Source: Sinonovacula constricta
Lineage: Eukaryota > Mollusca > Bivalvia > Cardiida > Solecurtidae
Direction of reading: 5' to 3'
Assembly (NCBI GenBank): GCA_007844125.1
Contig: CM017572.1
Location: forward strand, 24,093,879-24,157,878
DNA length: 64,000 nucleotides
Positions 41,401 through 56,400 of the stretch are shown piece after piece (the stretch's first letter is position 1; every line of letters begins with the position of its first letter). The position numbers and the translations under genes were made by a program. The notes under the pieces are model-generated. The model had not been told where the DNA came from. It did not search any database and saw only the letters and a list, made by a program, of their open reading frames with translations.

Positions 41401-44400
41401 TTATTAACTGACAAGACACTGGGGGGGCCACTTATTGGTGATGCGCGATGCCTATATTATGGAATGCTCAATGAAATTGGCACGTGTGGAATGTTTGTTT
41501 TGCGGACTTTCTAAACCTGATCAATACAGGACTTATTTGGTAAAAGGTGTTCTATTTTATGTTTTTATTTTTGTCTTTATTTTTGTGTGTCTGTAACTTT
41601 CAAAATGACATTGAAAATAAACAATAAGATACTGAAAAAAAAACATACTACGTTTGAGAAAAATATTATCTGAACAATATTTATCTGTTTAATGTGAGGC
41701 TGCTGCACATGTGCATTTTCTGCAAGTACACTTTATTTTATAGTAAATTATAATTTTGCATTTTTTCCACAAATGTAACATCTTTAGAAAACCTAATAAA
41801 TGGTGTCAGGTTTTGCTTCTCATTTTGTTTTTAACCATTCTATGGTCTCAGGAATATAAGTGATACAGGCTTTTTCTCCAAAAATTATAGTATACCGAAA
41901 ACTTTTAAATAAAAACCATAACGTTTCAAGTGTCTGTGTTACTTGCTTCTATATTGCTTTAATCTCTTTACTCCAACTTCGCATCAACGACTTTTCTTGT
42001 CTTAGTATCTGATCCTTCACTAGACTTCTTCCTGCTGTTGCAGTTTTATCTTGTAAGGATTTCTCATAATTCATTTTTTTTAAAAAGACAAACTGTTTAA
42101 ATTACAAACATGTATATCCCACATATCCAATGAGAAAAAATCAAGATAACAAAATCAAATGAAACTTATAATAAAACAAAAGGGTAAAAAATTTCTAAGA
42201 ATGGGTAAAATATATCTCCATTTCTTACCATCCTGGATATCTAGTTTCTGAACAACCTGATGCAAACTATCTAGGGACACAGTATCAGGTGTTGTCACCG
42301 TTACCGACGTTGACAGGAGGTCATCAACCTTAGTCGAGGAGACAGAAAAAGGTGGAGCAACACCCCCACTAGCAGCTGCTATCGCAGCATCATCAACTTT
42401 CTCGGACACTTCAAGACTGTCCTCAAATTGGGTCACTGATCCACTTCTAGACGGCCATTTTGGTGTGGGGAATTTCGAATGCTCTTGAGACTGTGAGCAT
42501 TCTAAACTTGGCAATCCATCTGTTGTCACATTTGAACGTCGCTCTGCAACCAGTCTGTCAAGCGTTTTCGACTGATCCATGTCGAATTGAAGCTCTCTTG
42601 CAGCATTGATGACTGGCAGCGTTTTGACACCAAATGGCGGTGTGTTAGTAAACTCGGTTTTCAGGGGGGATGGCGGTATACTCTGCGCCTGGGAGGATGG
42701 CGTCAGCATAGGAACAATAGGAGGCAGCTCGGTACTCAGCCGTTTCAGTTCCGGTTTTTGCTGACTGTGACTTCGGCTGGTTCTGCTGGATCCCTATGAA
42801 AATAATTTGAAAGGGTGTTTTGTTATTTTCTAGTGAAATCATAATTTGGGGCAAAATGCCAATATTTTCTGAATGCTGTACATTGTAGTTTGTTTATGTT
42901 TATTGGGTTAATCGCCCCAGCAACAGTATTCCAGTAATCTGGAGATGGTATCCACTTGAAGCAGATATTGTGCTGCCTCCACTTTGTATAGCATGCCCTG
43001 AACACCTGGAATGATACCACACCAAGTCATATTATCCTGACACTGGGCAAACCAGCTGTGGAAGTACCCTTATATATGCTTGAGTGTCAGCAAGTGAGCC
43101 ATTCCAATACCATTTTAACCATTAACGACTTTGGTATGTCGCAGCCTGGGATCAAACTTACAGCCTATCGTACCTGGAGCCAAAGCTCTACAGACTGCGC
43201 TAATATGTCTGGTTTTACGTCAATGTATGTCAATCAGTTATTCCACAAGTGAAAATTGTGAACTTACTCATTCTTCTAGAAGGTTTACAATGCAAGAAGG
43301 TTGTGAGTTTTCCCAATGAAATGAGACTAGAACTTTAAAGGTAAATTTGACAACATTTGATGCTGATAAATCTAGAAATGTAACAATGATCTGAATACAG
43401 CATTGCTTCATTGTAAAAGCATGTTGTGAACATCTGACACTAACTCATATAATCTTGAAACCAGTCATTAAACTACCTATGTAAGTTAAGAGCAAACAAG
43501 GGGAATTTTACCATTCCTACATTTAAAGATCGTGTCTAACAGCTGGCCTATATCAAACATATGTTACAATATCTTAAACAGCTTTGGGGAATTTGGGCAT
43601 AATTTCTGCATAAACTCACTCTTTAGTGTAAGGATGGGTTTAGCCGACATTTTTGCCGATACTGTGCAGCGACATTTCTCTCAATATAGCACAGGGGCAC
43701 TTATGAGGTGCCGTGGGACTGAACCTGGTCGGTCCATTATACTGACACTGACGAGTCAGGGGTAATGCTGTCCCCTTAGCGTTAGGAGAGAAGCCACTAC
43801 TACTAACTTTAAAGTCTTTAGTTTGACCCGGCCGGGGTTTGAACCCACGACCTCCCGATCCGCAAGCCGATGTGGCCAGTCTTCAATGTAAGCAAGGCCG
43901 ATTTTCAACAGTATGTATATTGTAAGACAGTTGAAAATCAAGAAAAAAAAATCAAATCTCTAAATTTATAATCTTACCAAATCCATAAATAAGCATGAAA
44001 AGTTAACTCTGCTAAAAGTGGACATCGATGTCAGAGTCGATTACCTGGATGACAATATAACGTGATCTCAAAAGTAAGTTGTTGTGTGTATTTCTTAGTT
44101 AAAAAATAGCTCTGCAGCATGACTCATGTAGGAAATACTTGTTTGCAATGACAAGTGTGGACTTATCCTTTACTTCTCACACAGATCTAGAGTATCAATG
44201 AACAGCACTTTGAAGGAACTGTTCAGGTAACAATGATGTTTTTCTGAAAGAAAAAAAAGGGTCAGATTTGACCTAGTGACCTACTTTTTGACCCCACATG
44301 ACCAAGTTACAATTTCATACGAACACATTTCATGCAGACAAACATTCTGACCAAAACAAGCTATTCCTAAAATTTGACTATTTGTTCTAGTCTATTGACC

Positions 44401-47400
44401 CCAGGTGACCCAATTATAAATTCATCCAAGATTTAATGCAGACAAACATTCTGACCAAATTTGATGAAGATTGGATAAAAACTGTAGTCTCTAGCGTGTT
44501 CACAAGCTAAATTGTTTATGCCGTACAACGGATGACGGATGAAGTGGTATCAGAAAAGTTGTGCAAGTTGTGTTAAGGTGAGCTAAAAAGGGGGAAAAAG
44601 GTACATGTTTAACTTTTTTTTGCTAGTATACATCTTATATGTTTATTACAAGGCCATCTCTCTATATATATCTACTCCTCCACTGGATTATCACAGTCCA
44701 GTTTACTCAAGCGACCACTTTAAAGATAGGGGAATTTTCATTTTTAGGGGGAAAACTAGGCTTATTTTCAATGGGGAAGGGGCCTCTTCTATATCAGGTA
44801 AAAAAAACAATCCAGATAATCATACCTTTTCATGATCTTCACTGACAGGAGGTGTTTCTCTAGGGGTGTTCATTGGAGTCAGCAATGAGGGCACCGTGGG
44901 GGCTGCAAAACATAAAATATAATCATAAATTTTAATAAGTGCTGTCCTTACTGAGCTGGCATTTGTTTTCTTAGAACACACTTATCAACAAAAGTCAAGC
45001 ACAGCATTGGTGTATAAATATACAATAAGGTTGTGTCATCTGATGGTGTCAATTCACTTTAAAGTCACATTATTGCAGAGTGGCAATATGAAGGTGCTGC
45101 AGATTATATAAAAGAAATATAATAGGTGCTGCCGGAATTGCAACAGCATCAATGCTCTTTGAAATGCACAGGTCAGCAGAGTGATTTGTTTTTGTTAAAT
45201 CACTGACACAATTATGGTCATATCGGTGAAGGAAGACCCCCAGATTTATGTCTGGGTAGAACCACCGGCGCAACGCAGTTTAGCTGGAAAACCTCCCCGC
45301 ATGGAAGTTCTTGCCCTGATCGGGAATCGAACCCACGCGGTGAGGGGCTGAGGAGTTGCAAGTCTAACCGTTAATTGGCGCACCTCAGCAGAGTGTAGTC
45401 TGCAAGATGCAACATTGGAATATACATTATACAATAAGGTGCAGCTGTCACTATGATAGCATTAAATATCTTATTAATAAAATTTCACCAAAGGGCACAG
45501 TCAAGAAATTTATGTACACATGACAGTCAAACCTGACCATGCAACCGCCCTTAACTGGCAACTACCTGCTCAATACGACCACTTCAGTGCTGCTATCCAA
45601 ACCATATCAGCTCTTATTTAGGACTCTACACGCTAAACTCAACTCTTTACTCCTGGTAAAGCAGGCATGTTGATGCAAAATGTACTAAGAAGAAAACAGC
45701 ATACAACATGATGCAAAAATTATGTCATTACTTAAAAGATAAAGATTATGGCTAAATTATGTTAATGAATTCCAAAATGGCAGACCAGAAGTGAATTGCA
45801 AAACAGAATCATATCTATATTTGTGTTTTTAATTGACATCAAAATAAACACAAATGCACTTGATTCATGCTAACAAAAACAATATCAGTGTTTGCAAATG
45901 GCATGTTACGTTTGACTGAGTCTCGTAGGCCGGATTGTGTAAATAAGGTAACCTGATGTTTAGTACAAACTTAAGCAAGACTAAACTGTTTTTTAAACTA
46001 TCTACCGACCATGGATTTCCCGGCTTGGAATGACGATCAAGTAACTGATTATGTTCACCTTACTAAATGTATGTTTCGCTAGAAATTAGTTGTTCTTTGT
46101 ATGTTGTTGTTGTTTTAATTTATATCACCTTTTCTTTATTAATAAAAATGTTGACCACCACTACCACCACCACAACCACAACCATCATCATCATCATCTT
46201 CATCCTGATAAAACAAGTAAATATATCAATTAGACAAACACAATTTGCCAATTTTAGTTGTAGTTCTCACACAAACAAATAATCATGTTGCATTTAGAGA
46301 CCACCTGTCCAAAGAGACCATTTCAGTCCTGTCCCATGGGTGGTCTTTTAATATAGGTTTAACTGTATATACACATAAGGAATTCCAATAAATTGTTGCC
46401 AACACTGGGACAGGATAACTTCATTAAATATAATTTCAAAAATTTGGAGTCCTGATTAAATCAGGAAGGATGTACAGACATTTATTAAACTAGTTTAAAG
46501 TTATGTTTTCAGATTTGCAGGAGGCGCCAGTGGCCTTGTAACTCCTCAGCCCCTCACTGTGTGTTCATTGTCGAGTCAAGAACTTTCCTATGGCAAGGTT
46601 TTCCAGCTAACCTGCGATGCGCAGGTGGTTCTACCCAAGCATAAGTCTGGGGTCTTCTTCCACCAATAATTTGCTGGAAGTCACCAACTGACCATAATTG
46701 GTTCAATGTGGCATAACAAAAAGAAAGGAAAAAAAGGAAATAATTGCAACTTTGACTGTGATTGAATAAACTGATAACTTACTAGTATGTGGATGTGCTA
46801 AGGTTGGTGGCTCTAGAGAATACTGAATGGTTGATGTCTCCTTTCTTGTTGGTGGGGGTGTGGCCAGACCCATAATCTCTGATGGACTCGTGAACTCCAG
46901 GTTGGCAGCACTATCACAGCTCTCAATAGAATTGCTTACCATGTCTGAAAGAAAAATGTACTATTTTGGGAAAATATGGTAAAGTCAAAGTGACACAATT
47001 AATCATGAATATAATGGGAGTCTCCAGCTATAACTGTTGTTCCTCAATTGTCAAATGTCAATGTCAAAGACACAGTGACCATGACCTTGATTGATACAAT
47101 GACCATGACCTTGATTGACACAGTGACCATGACCTTGATTGACACAGTGACCATGACCTTGATTGACAGTGACCATGACCTTGACAGTGACCATGATGTT
47201 GATTGACACAGTGACCACACCCTTGACAGTGTTCATGCCCTTGATTGACACAGTGACCATGATCTTGTTTGGCACAGTAACCATGACATCAATTGTTGAC
47301 ACAGTGTCAATGACCTTGATTGTTGACAGTGTCTATGACCTTGATTGACACATTGACCATGACCTTGTCTGTCACAGTGAGAATGACCTTGATTGAAACA

Positions 47401-50400
47401 GTGACCATGGCCTTGACTCCATAAGCAATAGCAAACTTTCTTTTCCCATTAGATATCTACCAACTTAATTTGATTTTGATAACACATTCGTGGTACAAGT
47501 TACCAAACTGCAACAGATAATCTGCTAATAGTTACACTAACCTTGATAGGGTTTACCACAACAGTAATTCTAGAAACTCTTTTTTTTTCTAAAAGAAAAC
47601 TAATAACATGTGATAATGCAAAAGTTTTTTTTAACAGTACCACAATAACCTGACTGCCATTGCCATATTTAACCCTGATTTCATTACAAAAATTACAGGC
47701 TGAAAAAGCCACAGTATCGTCATGCATCAGAGCTACTTAAAGCTGAACATGATGATATAATGAGTAATGAAGAAGACCTAAGTTATTAAAAAACAACAGT
47801 ACTTCTGTACCTGAAATCAAACTCAAACGATGTTGTGTGTGTTTTTGTTATGTTTTTGTTTGTTTTGCAATTGATAATGTTGACGGTTGGGTACCAGAAA
47901 GGCCGAAAACCAGAAAGGCAGTAGACCAAAAAGGCCGTTGACCAAAAAGGCCGCAAACCTAAAAGGCCGCAAGTTTCATACAGTATATGATTATAAATAT
48001 GCGTTTGATGCTAGATAGTTTAATGATAAAATAACAAAGCCAGACAAATTGTTGAATTCATTTTATTTTTGAGCTAATTTATTATTTTTTCAAATCAAGT
48101 ACTGTATAATATATAATTAGAATAAAAAAATATGAAACTAAACATTGGAGACAAACATCATTTTATTAATTCTTTAATAAAAAATAGCTTTCTGATGAAC
48201 ATTTTAATAAAAAAGATTAAATGTAATGTAATAATTTAACAATTAACAGATTAAAGTTAATGTTATAACACAATTATGTTATAAATTACTTCAATTTAAG
48301 CAGATCTATAAGTGTTCAATGTTTTACTGCATAAATAAATATTATTTCAAAACAGGTCTCCTTTCTAGTGACTATTATAATCATATATAGTCTTATATAG
48401 TCATATAACATTTATTGTATTAAGATTTATAACATATTAGATTCACCATCTCCTTTTATATATAAGGCCTTTAAGGATTGCGGCCTTTTAGGTTTGCGGC
48501 CTTTTTGGTACGGGCCTTTCTGGTTTGCGGCCTTTTTGGACCAGTACCAATGTTGACAGGTTTAGAAAGAAAGGACAGACAGCAGGGCAGTAATAATAAT
48601 AATAAATAGACCATTTCAAACATCTAGTGCGCATGCGCCGAATTATATCTCGCGCTACGAGACTTGGCCCGTTTTCTCGAGATTTTCAAAACTGGGGGCT
48701 CTTGTGCAAAGGATTTAATCATTTGTGTCCGTACCAAAATAGTTTATTGTGATTTAGTAGGTCGTTTTGTTGATAAGACGCTTGCATGTTTTGTTTGACG
48801 TCATACGACGTAAACCAATCGAACAGTTCGTTACAACAACTTGCGGATGTACTTTAACCATAAAAGGTGATGGTAAACAACGCCGTTCGTTTGACATTGG
48901 TGATAGCAACAACCACCCATTTCTGTAATTTGTATAAATGACAAAATATGATCAAAATTATACATTTTCTGAAAGTGCTACGCATGCCAATTAAAAAATA
49001 TATAGGTTTATCATGTAGATGTATAACATTATTGTTCTGATGGACCAGAAAATACAAAAAATCAACCTTCGAAAAAAGGTCAGTTTTTAATTTCAAGGAA
49101 GTTCTGACCTCATATATTATCTAACCAAATAAAGATACAAGAAACACAAACTACTGTTCTGTTAACTAGTCAGCTATATACACATCAATTTTAACTGTAC
49201 CTGAACATTTTCAAAGAGGTATTCTTGTCTGACAGTAACGTGTACATTGTTCACGCACTTATAACATTGAGTCGCTAATTAAATCACTGTGATTTTAATT
49301 TCTTCAAGGTTGTAAAAAAATAAATGCGGTGTTATTTCTTTCTCTGGGCTCTCTGGCTAACACTGCAACATCAAAGAAAATTCTGGGAAACAATCGACAG
49401 TCACTATCTTTTGAAGTCGCCAAAAGGAAATATTTTTGTTTCAAATTGACCGACCCATTATTTCTCTAATACTGTGTAACATGATATCGATCGATAATTG
49501 TCTTCAATCTGCCATTTAGAAGATAGAAAGGGTGTGAGCGTTGGATACTGTTGAGAGATTAAAAATGATAAGTACACGTGAACGGCGTGTGCTATGAAAA
49601 AATATGCAACGTTATTGACGATTTACCTTCGCGGCATAAGTATAAGTTCTAAAGGAGTGAGAGTGGAGGGGGGAAACTGTACTATGTAGTAATATTTCAG
49701 ACTGCGCATGTTTTTACTTATATAAATATCCTTACAAACTTCTTTAGTCCATTGAATGATCATAAACGGATTAACTACAAAAGAATAGGCGAGCTATTGA
49801 AATAATACATTTGCAATAAACACGAGATGAAAATATACATTAGATTGTGTTCCTTGAAATCCCCACAGCCACGTTTCCTCTTCCTTAACGAAAAAATAGT
49901 GGGGTTGGGAAAGGGTGCACCATTGTTGGTACTGCTAAATATAGCGTTAGGTCCTTTTATAAGCCAAAAAAGATATTGAAGACCTTAGTGTTTTGTCCTT
50001 TTTGTTGTCCTCGCCTAAGTCAATGCATATTGCTCTTTAAATGGTGAATGTCATAAACCACATGACTGCCATATGGTGACAGTTTCAACACAGCTGCATA
50101 GCGAATGCATGTGTACTTGCGAAGGGGAAAAGACGCCAAAACACGGTCACACTTCCTGTCTACTAGACAACTAAGGTGTCATAAAACTGCCAATTAGCTT
50201 AATTAGTTGGGTTGTCCGCTCATGTCTTAAAATTAGGGATTCAATTAGAGTAGAACTTTATGATGGTATGAAAGGGACCCACGCGCATAGAGAAACATAA
50301 TATGAATTTACAAAACGGGTACAAAAATTAAGTACCCGGTAGGGCTCACTTTAGACCACAATTTGCCATAGAACATTCAAGCCATGAATGAGAAAATAAG

Positions 50401-53400
50401 CCGTAGCCAGACGTGTAGACCCTCATTCAAATAGTTGCAAATCAAGTAAAGTCAAAGTAAATATGGGATCATGATGATGATCATGTGTGGCCAGGTAAAT
50501 TTAATGGCGGTAATGATTATAATTTCTTTAATATTTAACATGTAAATGGACGTGATATAAGTTCGTTTTTATTACGGTTGTTTTATTTATCTGTCAATTG
50601 ATGATTGTATACGTGCACTATTTGGCAACTTATGGTTATTCAGACGTTGAACTTTTGTCAATTTCATGATTTTCAGTACTGTATTACGTTCAATTAGATA
50701 ATACAAAATCCGGAAGTGAAGAGCCCCCAGTTTTGCAAAACACGTCGAGTCTCGCGAGATTATCTAACAAAGCGTCTACTTGATCAGCGGAATAGGATTG
50801 GCCAGACGCTTGGTTTGAAATGGTCTAATAAATTATATATCCAGCAGGTTACCCCAAGTCCTATATAAAATTGTACTTTTATTATTACATTAAATGATAA
50901 CAAAATGTTTTGAAAGATCTATGTGTTTCTAGCATTATCACATTATAGTTACTGTATGGCAGTTTTCTGAAATCACAAATACAGTGTAAGATTCTGGCCA
51001 TAAAAACACTGGTAAATGAAAATATAACAATAAAAAAAAGCTGAATTCTGTATAACCTTGAATAGAGGGTGGCAAGGAATGAGCTGTATCCTTCCTAGTG
51101 GTGACAGAGGGCTGACGGTATCTTGAGGCAACAATTGGGCAATGTAACTCTTCCCACGTCCCCTCTACGGGGTCCAGTGACATGTTGGCACATTGAACCA
51201 CAATGTCGTTTGTCTCCATTTTACGCCATCTGGTGAGCAAGTTTATAAAGAATAAGTTAAAATACAAGGTGAATAGTAAAAGCAATTTCCACCTTTTTTA
51301 TGTAGGTTTATTGGTGGTGACTTATTGGTTTTTATGTCACACTTAGAAGATTTTGTAACTCCTCTGACTGCTTAGCCTCTCACCGCATGGGTTCGAGTCC
51401 CTTTCGGGGCAAAAGACTTAATGTGAGAAGGTCTTCTAGTTGACTTGCTGTGCGCCAGTAGTTCTACCCAGACATGTGTCTGGGATCTTCCTCTACCAAA
51501 AAGCTGGACGTTGCTATAATGATCGTTAATGGTAACTGCAATGTATTTCAAAAACAAAAGCAAAACAAAATGAACACAGGCGGTTCAATCCAAATATTTG
51601 CCTGGATTCTTCTTTTCACTTAAACAAAGGCAACACTACAATTTTCATGAGTTCATACTATGTGTATTTTTTGTAAACAATTACTGCCTGAACATTATAA
51701 GGAGGAATGATTAAATTAGTATTTATTTTTCTGAATTCTTCAGTGACTGGTTATAAAGCATTTACAATAGTATTATTTTTCTGAAAACTATCAAGACTCT
51801 TATAGTTACAGCCTACCTCGTACTGGAAATTTCTGAGTCCTTTGTTCCCGTGATTAGGAGAGGGTGCACTCTAACTCGTTCTAACATACACTGGAAATAC
51901 GGTAAACATCTTAGAAATTTTAAAATCAGACTATCTGGGGTTGTATCAATACAGAATCTTAGTTATTTTTCTTACTTACAATTTTCTTAAATAAGAAAAA
52001 ATCCCGAGAAATTTCTCAGATTAATGGTTTTATGAATGAAATTTAAGTAAATGTCATATCTATGAAAATATTTAAAATTAATAGAATATTTCTTAGGGCT
52101 GTTCCAGGAAAAAAGGTGTTGGGGGGGTGGAACGGAACTTGAAAATGGGGGTACCACCAACACAATTTTATCTTTTTTTACCCCCCAACCAACACAATTT
52201 AAATGTGTCAAAGACCCACCACCACCTTATTTTTATTACAATTTATACCCCCACCAACAGAATTAGAAATACCAATCCGCTATAAATTTGTTGCAGGACA
52301 CAAGTATTTTACGAACTGAAATGAATTATTTGTCTATCTACATAGTTGATTTTACCATGCAATTGTAATGAAGTGCTTTTTTCTTCATTTTATCATTTTG
52401 TGTTTGTACAGAAAAGTTCCGCTATTATGACCACTTTGAATATTACAAAATCATGCAGATTTCGTAATTTTTCAGTCCCAAAACATTAAATAAAGAACAA
52501 TAAGGTCCACTATTAAGACTGATTCACTATTAAGATCAGGTTGGAAGGTGGTCTTTATTTCATTTCATGTGTTGAATCAAATATCATTCCCATTGGTTAC
52601 ACATGTTTCAGATCAAAGAGTCCTCATATAGGCAGCCAGTGGGGGGGGGGGGGGGGGGGGGGGCAGTTTACCCAACCATCATTCCTGGATAGTACCAGTA
52701 CTTAACACCATCCCCTTATTTTAAAGCAAATGACTACTTTCTCACAAATTTTACGGCCCAAGCGGAGCTGAATCTCACAAAAGTTACGTCAACATTGAGA
52801 AATGCAGTGATTTTTTCAATTTCTATTTGATGGCATTTCGTCCCGCCGCCTATTACAAGTAGGAAAGCTGCTTGAAACGTTACCCTGAAAATCACAGGTG
52901 ATGGAATCCAGAAAATTCTGCAAAGTTTATACAAACTTATTTTGGCTCAACGATGACAAAAGCTCGTGATTTATTGAGAATATAGAGTCCATTTACTGCT
53001 GCTATTATCACAGATTTAAACCCGGCAAAAATAAAAACCGGCAATTTGGATTTTTTTTTCTCCAATTTTGGAAAAAATACTGTCGCCGGTCTCGTAAACC
53101 AGAAGATTAAAAATAAATGGCCTAAGGGAGCCGCGGTTAAATAGCGGCTGGTTTTAAACAAACGCCATATTTCTTGCTATATATTCACCTTTGAAAGTTT
53201 CAATCAGCATGCTCAAGCTATTCGCAGCCAAAAACTTGGCCACATTTTCAACGTCCATGTCAATCGTACCTACTCGGCGATCTCCGGCAAGCTTCGGATA
53301 TCTATCTATCTATTTATACTGCTGTACGCCCCTTTCGGGTATTACTAGCAGGTGCGCGTGCAAGTGCAAGAATAAAAGTTTTTAAATGACAAGAAGACAA

Positions 53401-56400
53401 CAAAGAAAAACAGGGGTGAACTTGTTAAAAGAGTTAAAAACAGGTTAAAACAGGTTAAAAACAGTGTTTTGCTGTCTAGGCAGTGTTAAGGGCGTTTATA
53501 GCCTGTCTGAAGTGATCAGGATCAGGCTGCAAAACGACGGTGGATGGTAGCTGGTTCCATAATACGACGGTCTGAGGAAAGAAAGAGTATTTAAAAATAT
53601 CAATTTTAGTGTGAACCTGCCTGTATGTTAATGGATGCATGTGCCTGGTTCTTCTCAATGGCTGTACTAGATAAGGTGGGACTGAAATTGCCACAAAACC
53701 GTGGACTATTTTGAAAAACATACATAGTCTAGCAGAGGTTCTTCTGGATTCTAGTGTCTCCCATTTTAGGTCATTGAGCATAGTCGTCACACTGTCGTAA
53801 GGGGAATATTGGCCTTTGACCCATCGGGCTGCTCTACGTTGGATCCTTTCAATTTTGTTAATTTTACACTGTGTGTGTGGTGACCAAACTGAAGAAGCAT
53901 ATTCTAGTTGCGGTCTAACAAGTGATTTATATGAGATTTGGCGAATTGTTTGGTTTTTTGAAGGTAGATTTCTTCGTAAGAATCCAAGAGTTTTATTTGC
54001 ATTCTGAGTGATTCTGTCAATGTGCTGATTCCATGATAGGTCACTTGAAATGTCAATGCCTAGATATTTTGCACTTGGTACTACCTCTAAGATTTGTCCG
54101 TGTAACTTATAACCAAACTTGATTTTCTTTTTATTCCTAGTTATGTTTAAGACTTGACATTTGCCAGGGTTAAACTCCATTTCCCATAACTTTTCCCAAG
54201 CTTCTAATGTCTGTAAATCCTTCTGTAACTTAAGGCAGTCTTGATTATCTGTGATGACTAGGTAAACTGCAGTGTCGTCAGCGAAAAGGCGAACTTGGGA
54301 TTTAATATGATTGGGTAGGTCGTTTATATAAAGTAGAAAAAGGAGGGGGCCGAGTACTGAGCCCTGGGGCACCCCTGATGTTACTGGTACTTCCTTGGAA
54401 TTTACGCCATCAAGGAGTACTGTTTGTGATCTACCTATAAGAAAGGCTTTGATCCACTGTACTGTACGTTGGTCTACCCCATGTTCCTGCAGTTTATATA
54501 ATAACTTCAGGTGACTTACTTTATCAAAAGCCTTGCTAAAATCCAGCAATATTAAGTCAGTCTGTTGTCCCGTGCTGAGGTTACGTGCTAGGTCGTCAAC
54601 AAGTTGTATAAGTTGTGTTTCACAAGATCGGCGCTCACGAAAGCCATGTTGTAAATCATAAAGAATGTTGTGATTTTTAAAATGAACAGTAAGATTGGAT
54701 GCTATAATGTGTTCTAATGTTTTACAAAGAATGCAAGTCAAAGAAATTGGTCTGTAGTTTGCAGGGTCATTTTTAGCTCCTTTCTTGAAAAGAGGAGTGA
54801 CATTTGCAGAAGTCCATTCCATTGGTAGTTTGCCAGAGTCAAGTGATTTTTGAAACAGAATTTGTATTATTGGAGCAATTTGCAATTTTAATTCCTTCAG
54901 CACAAGGGGTTTAATACTGTCTGGACCAGCAGCTTTGTCAGGTTTTAGATTACCAAGGAGTTTTATAATCCCTTTTAGGTCAATAACAATTTCAGGCATT
55001 TTTGGGTTCTTACAATTTATATTCATGTTTATGAGGGTTGCGTTACATAGTTGTGATAACGAAAGTGGTGACATAGGAGTGAAAACAGACTGAAACTGCT
55101 TATTTAGGAGGTCTGCTTTACTTAAGTTGTCGCTAACAGTCGTACCGGTAGACTGATCGAATAAAGGTGGAATACCATGAGCATCTTGCTTTGCCGCTTT
55201 TAGAACACTGTATAGTTTCTTTGTTGAAAACTTACTTTTTGGATGATCTTGTTCTGTTTCCGGGTTTTCATTTCCCAAAACATATTCAATATAATTTTCA
55301 TGTGCAATTTTAATTTTCCTTTTGATAAGGTTTTTTAAATTCAGGAAGTGGGCTCTAGTATTTGGATCTGTTTTTTTAGTTTTCTTGAGCTTGACATAAA
55401 GGTGATCCCGTTTACGAATTAGTCTTTTAATTTCTTGAGTGATCCAAGGCAGTGAGAATTTTGACCCTATTTTCTTTACTGGTATGTATTTTGATATCCC
55501 TGTATTAATAGATGATTTAAGTTCTTCCCATAGTTTATCAACATTTAAGTTTTGGAATTTACATATTTTTATAATCCTATCTTTTTCAGAGTCCATAAAT
55601 TTACGAAATTCTGTCCAGTTTGCTTTTCTATAAAGAATAAAATTTCTGGGAAGTTGTTTTATTGTTTTTGGTTTTAGATTAGCAATGACTGTGAATATGC
55701 TGTGGTCACCTCGTATGTAATTGTAGGAATACACCAGTTGGTGATTTGCCTCGGCGAATAACTTCTCATTGCATTCATTCTATACATAGCGTGTGACGTC
55801 ACTACGTTAAAGTCATCTCTATACTACGACTCGTAACTCGCCCAAAATTTGAGAATTGTGCCTACATAAAAAATAGTTCCGCGTAGGAAATACGTTCGAT
55901 TATGATATTCATTGAATTAAGATAAATGACTAAACAACCATATTCTAAGGCCTTATTCTATGTTCAGAAACTTTTAAAGTCTTGATATTTATAGATAAAT
56001 GGAAAAAAATACGATGAGTAAGTTTTGCTACTTTCGCTTTCGTTAAACAGTAATATTTTCATTGTACATAGCGTGTGACGTCACTACGTTAAAGTGGACC
56101 GTTTACAAAATTTAGTTCAAAATGTTTGCATGAAACATATTTCAAATATTAGAATGTATAAAAAATGCCAAAATAATCTGTTGTATACCTCTTCGTACTT
56201 GTTTTGTTCATTTTAGTAATCACTTCCGTATTCATAACAGCCATGTTGAAGAACTACTTTACCCACAATACACCGAGTGCATTCACACAGGTCATTTTGA
56301 CCGTGTGTTGACGCAATGTAAACAAAGATGGCTGACTTTTCAAAGTGCATGCAGTACGCTTTAGATATGATGGAGATTCAACACTCCTTGAAAGAAGAGC

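Noticed and set aside
46944..51057. Additional linker exon between e5 and e6
   Set aside because: The join is already in phase, and no conserved block could be recognised in the intron, so none is annotated.
52734..53161. Further exons of the SAM-like gene
   Set aside because: The best acceptor (before 52884) gives an immediate in-frame stop in the phase required, and the frames do not resemble a SAM domain.
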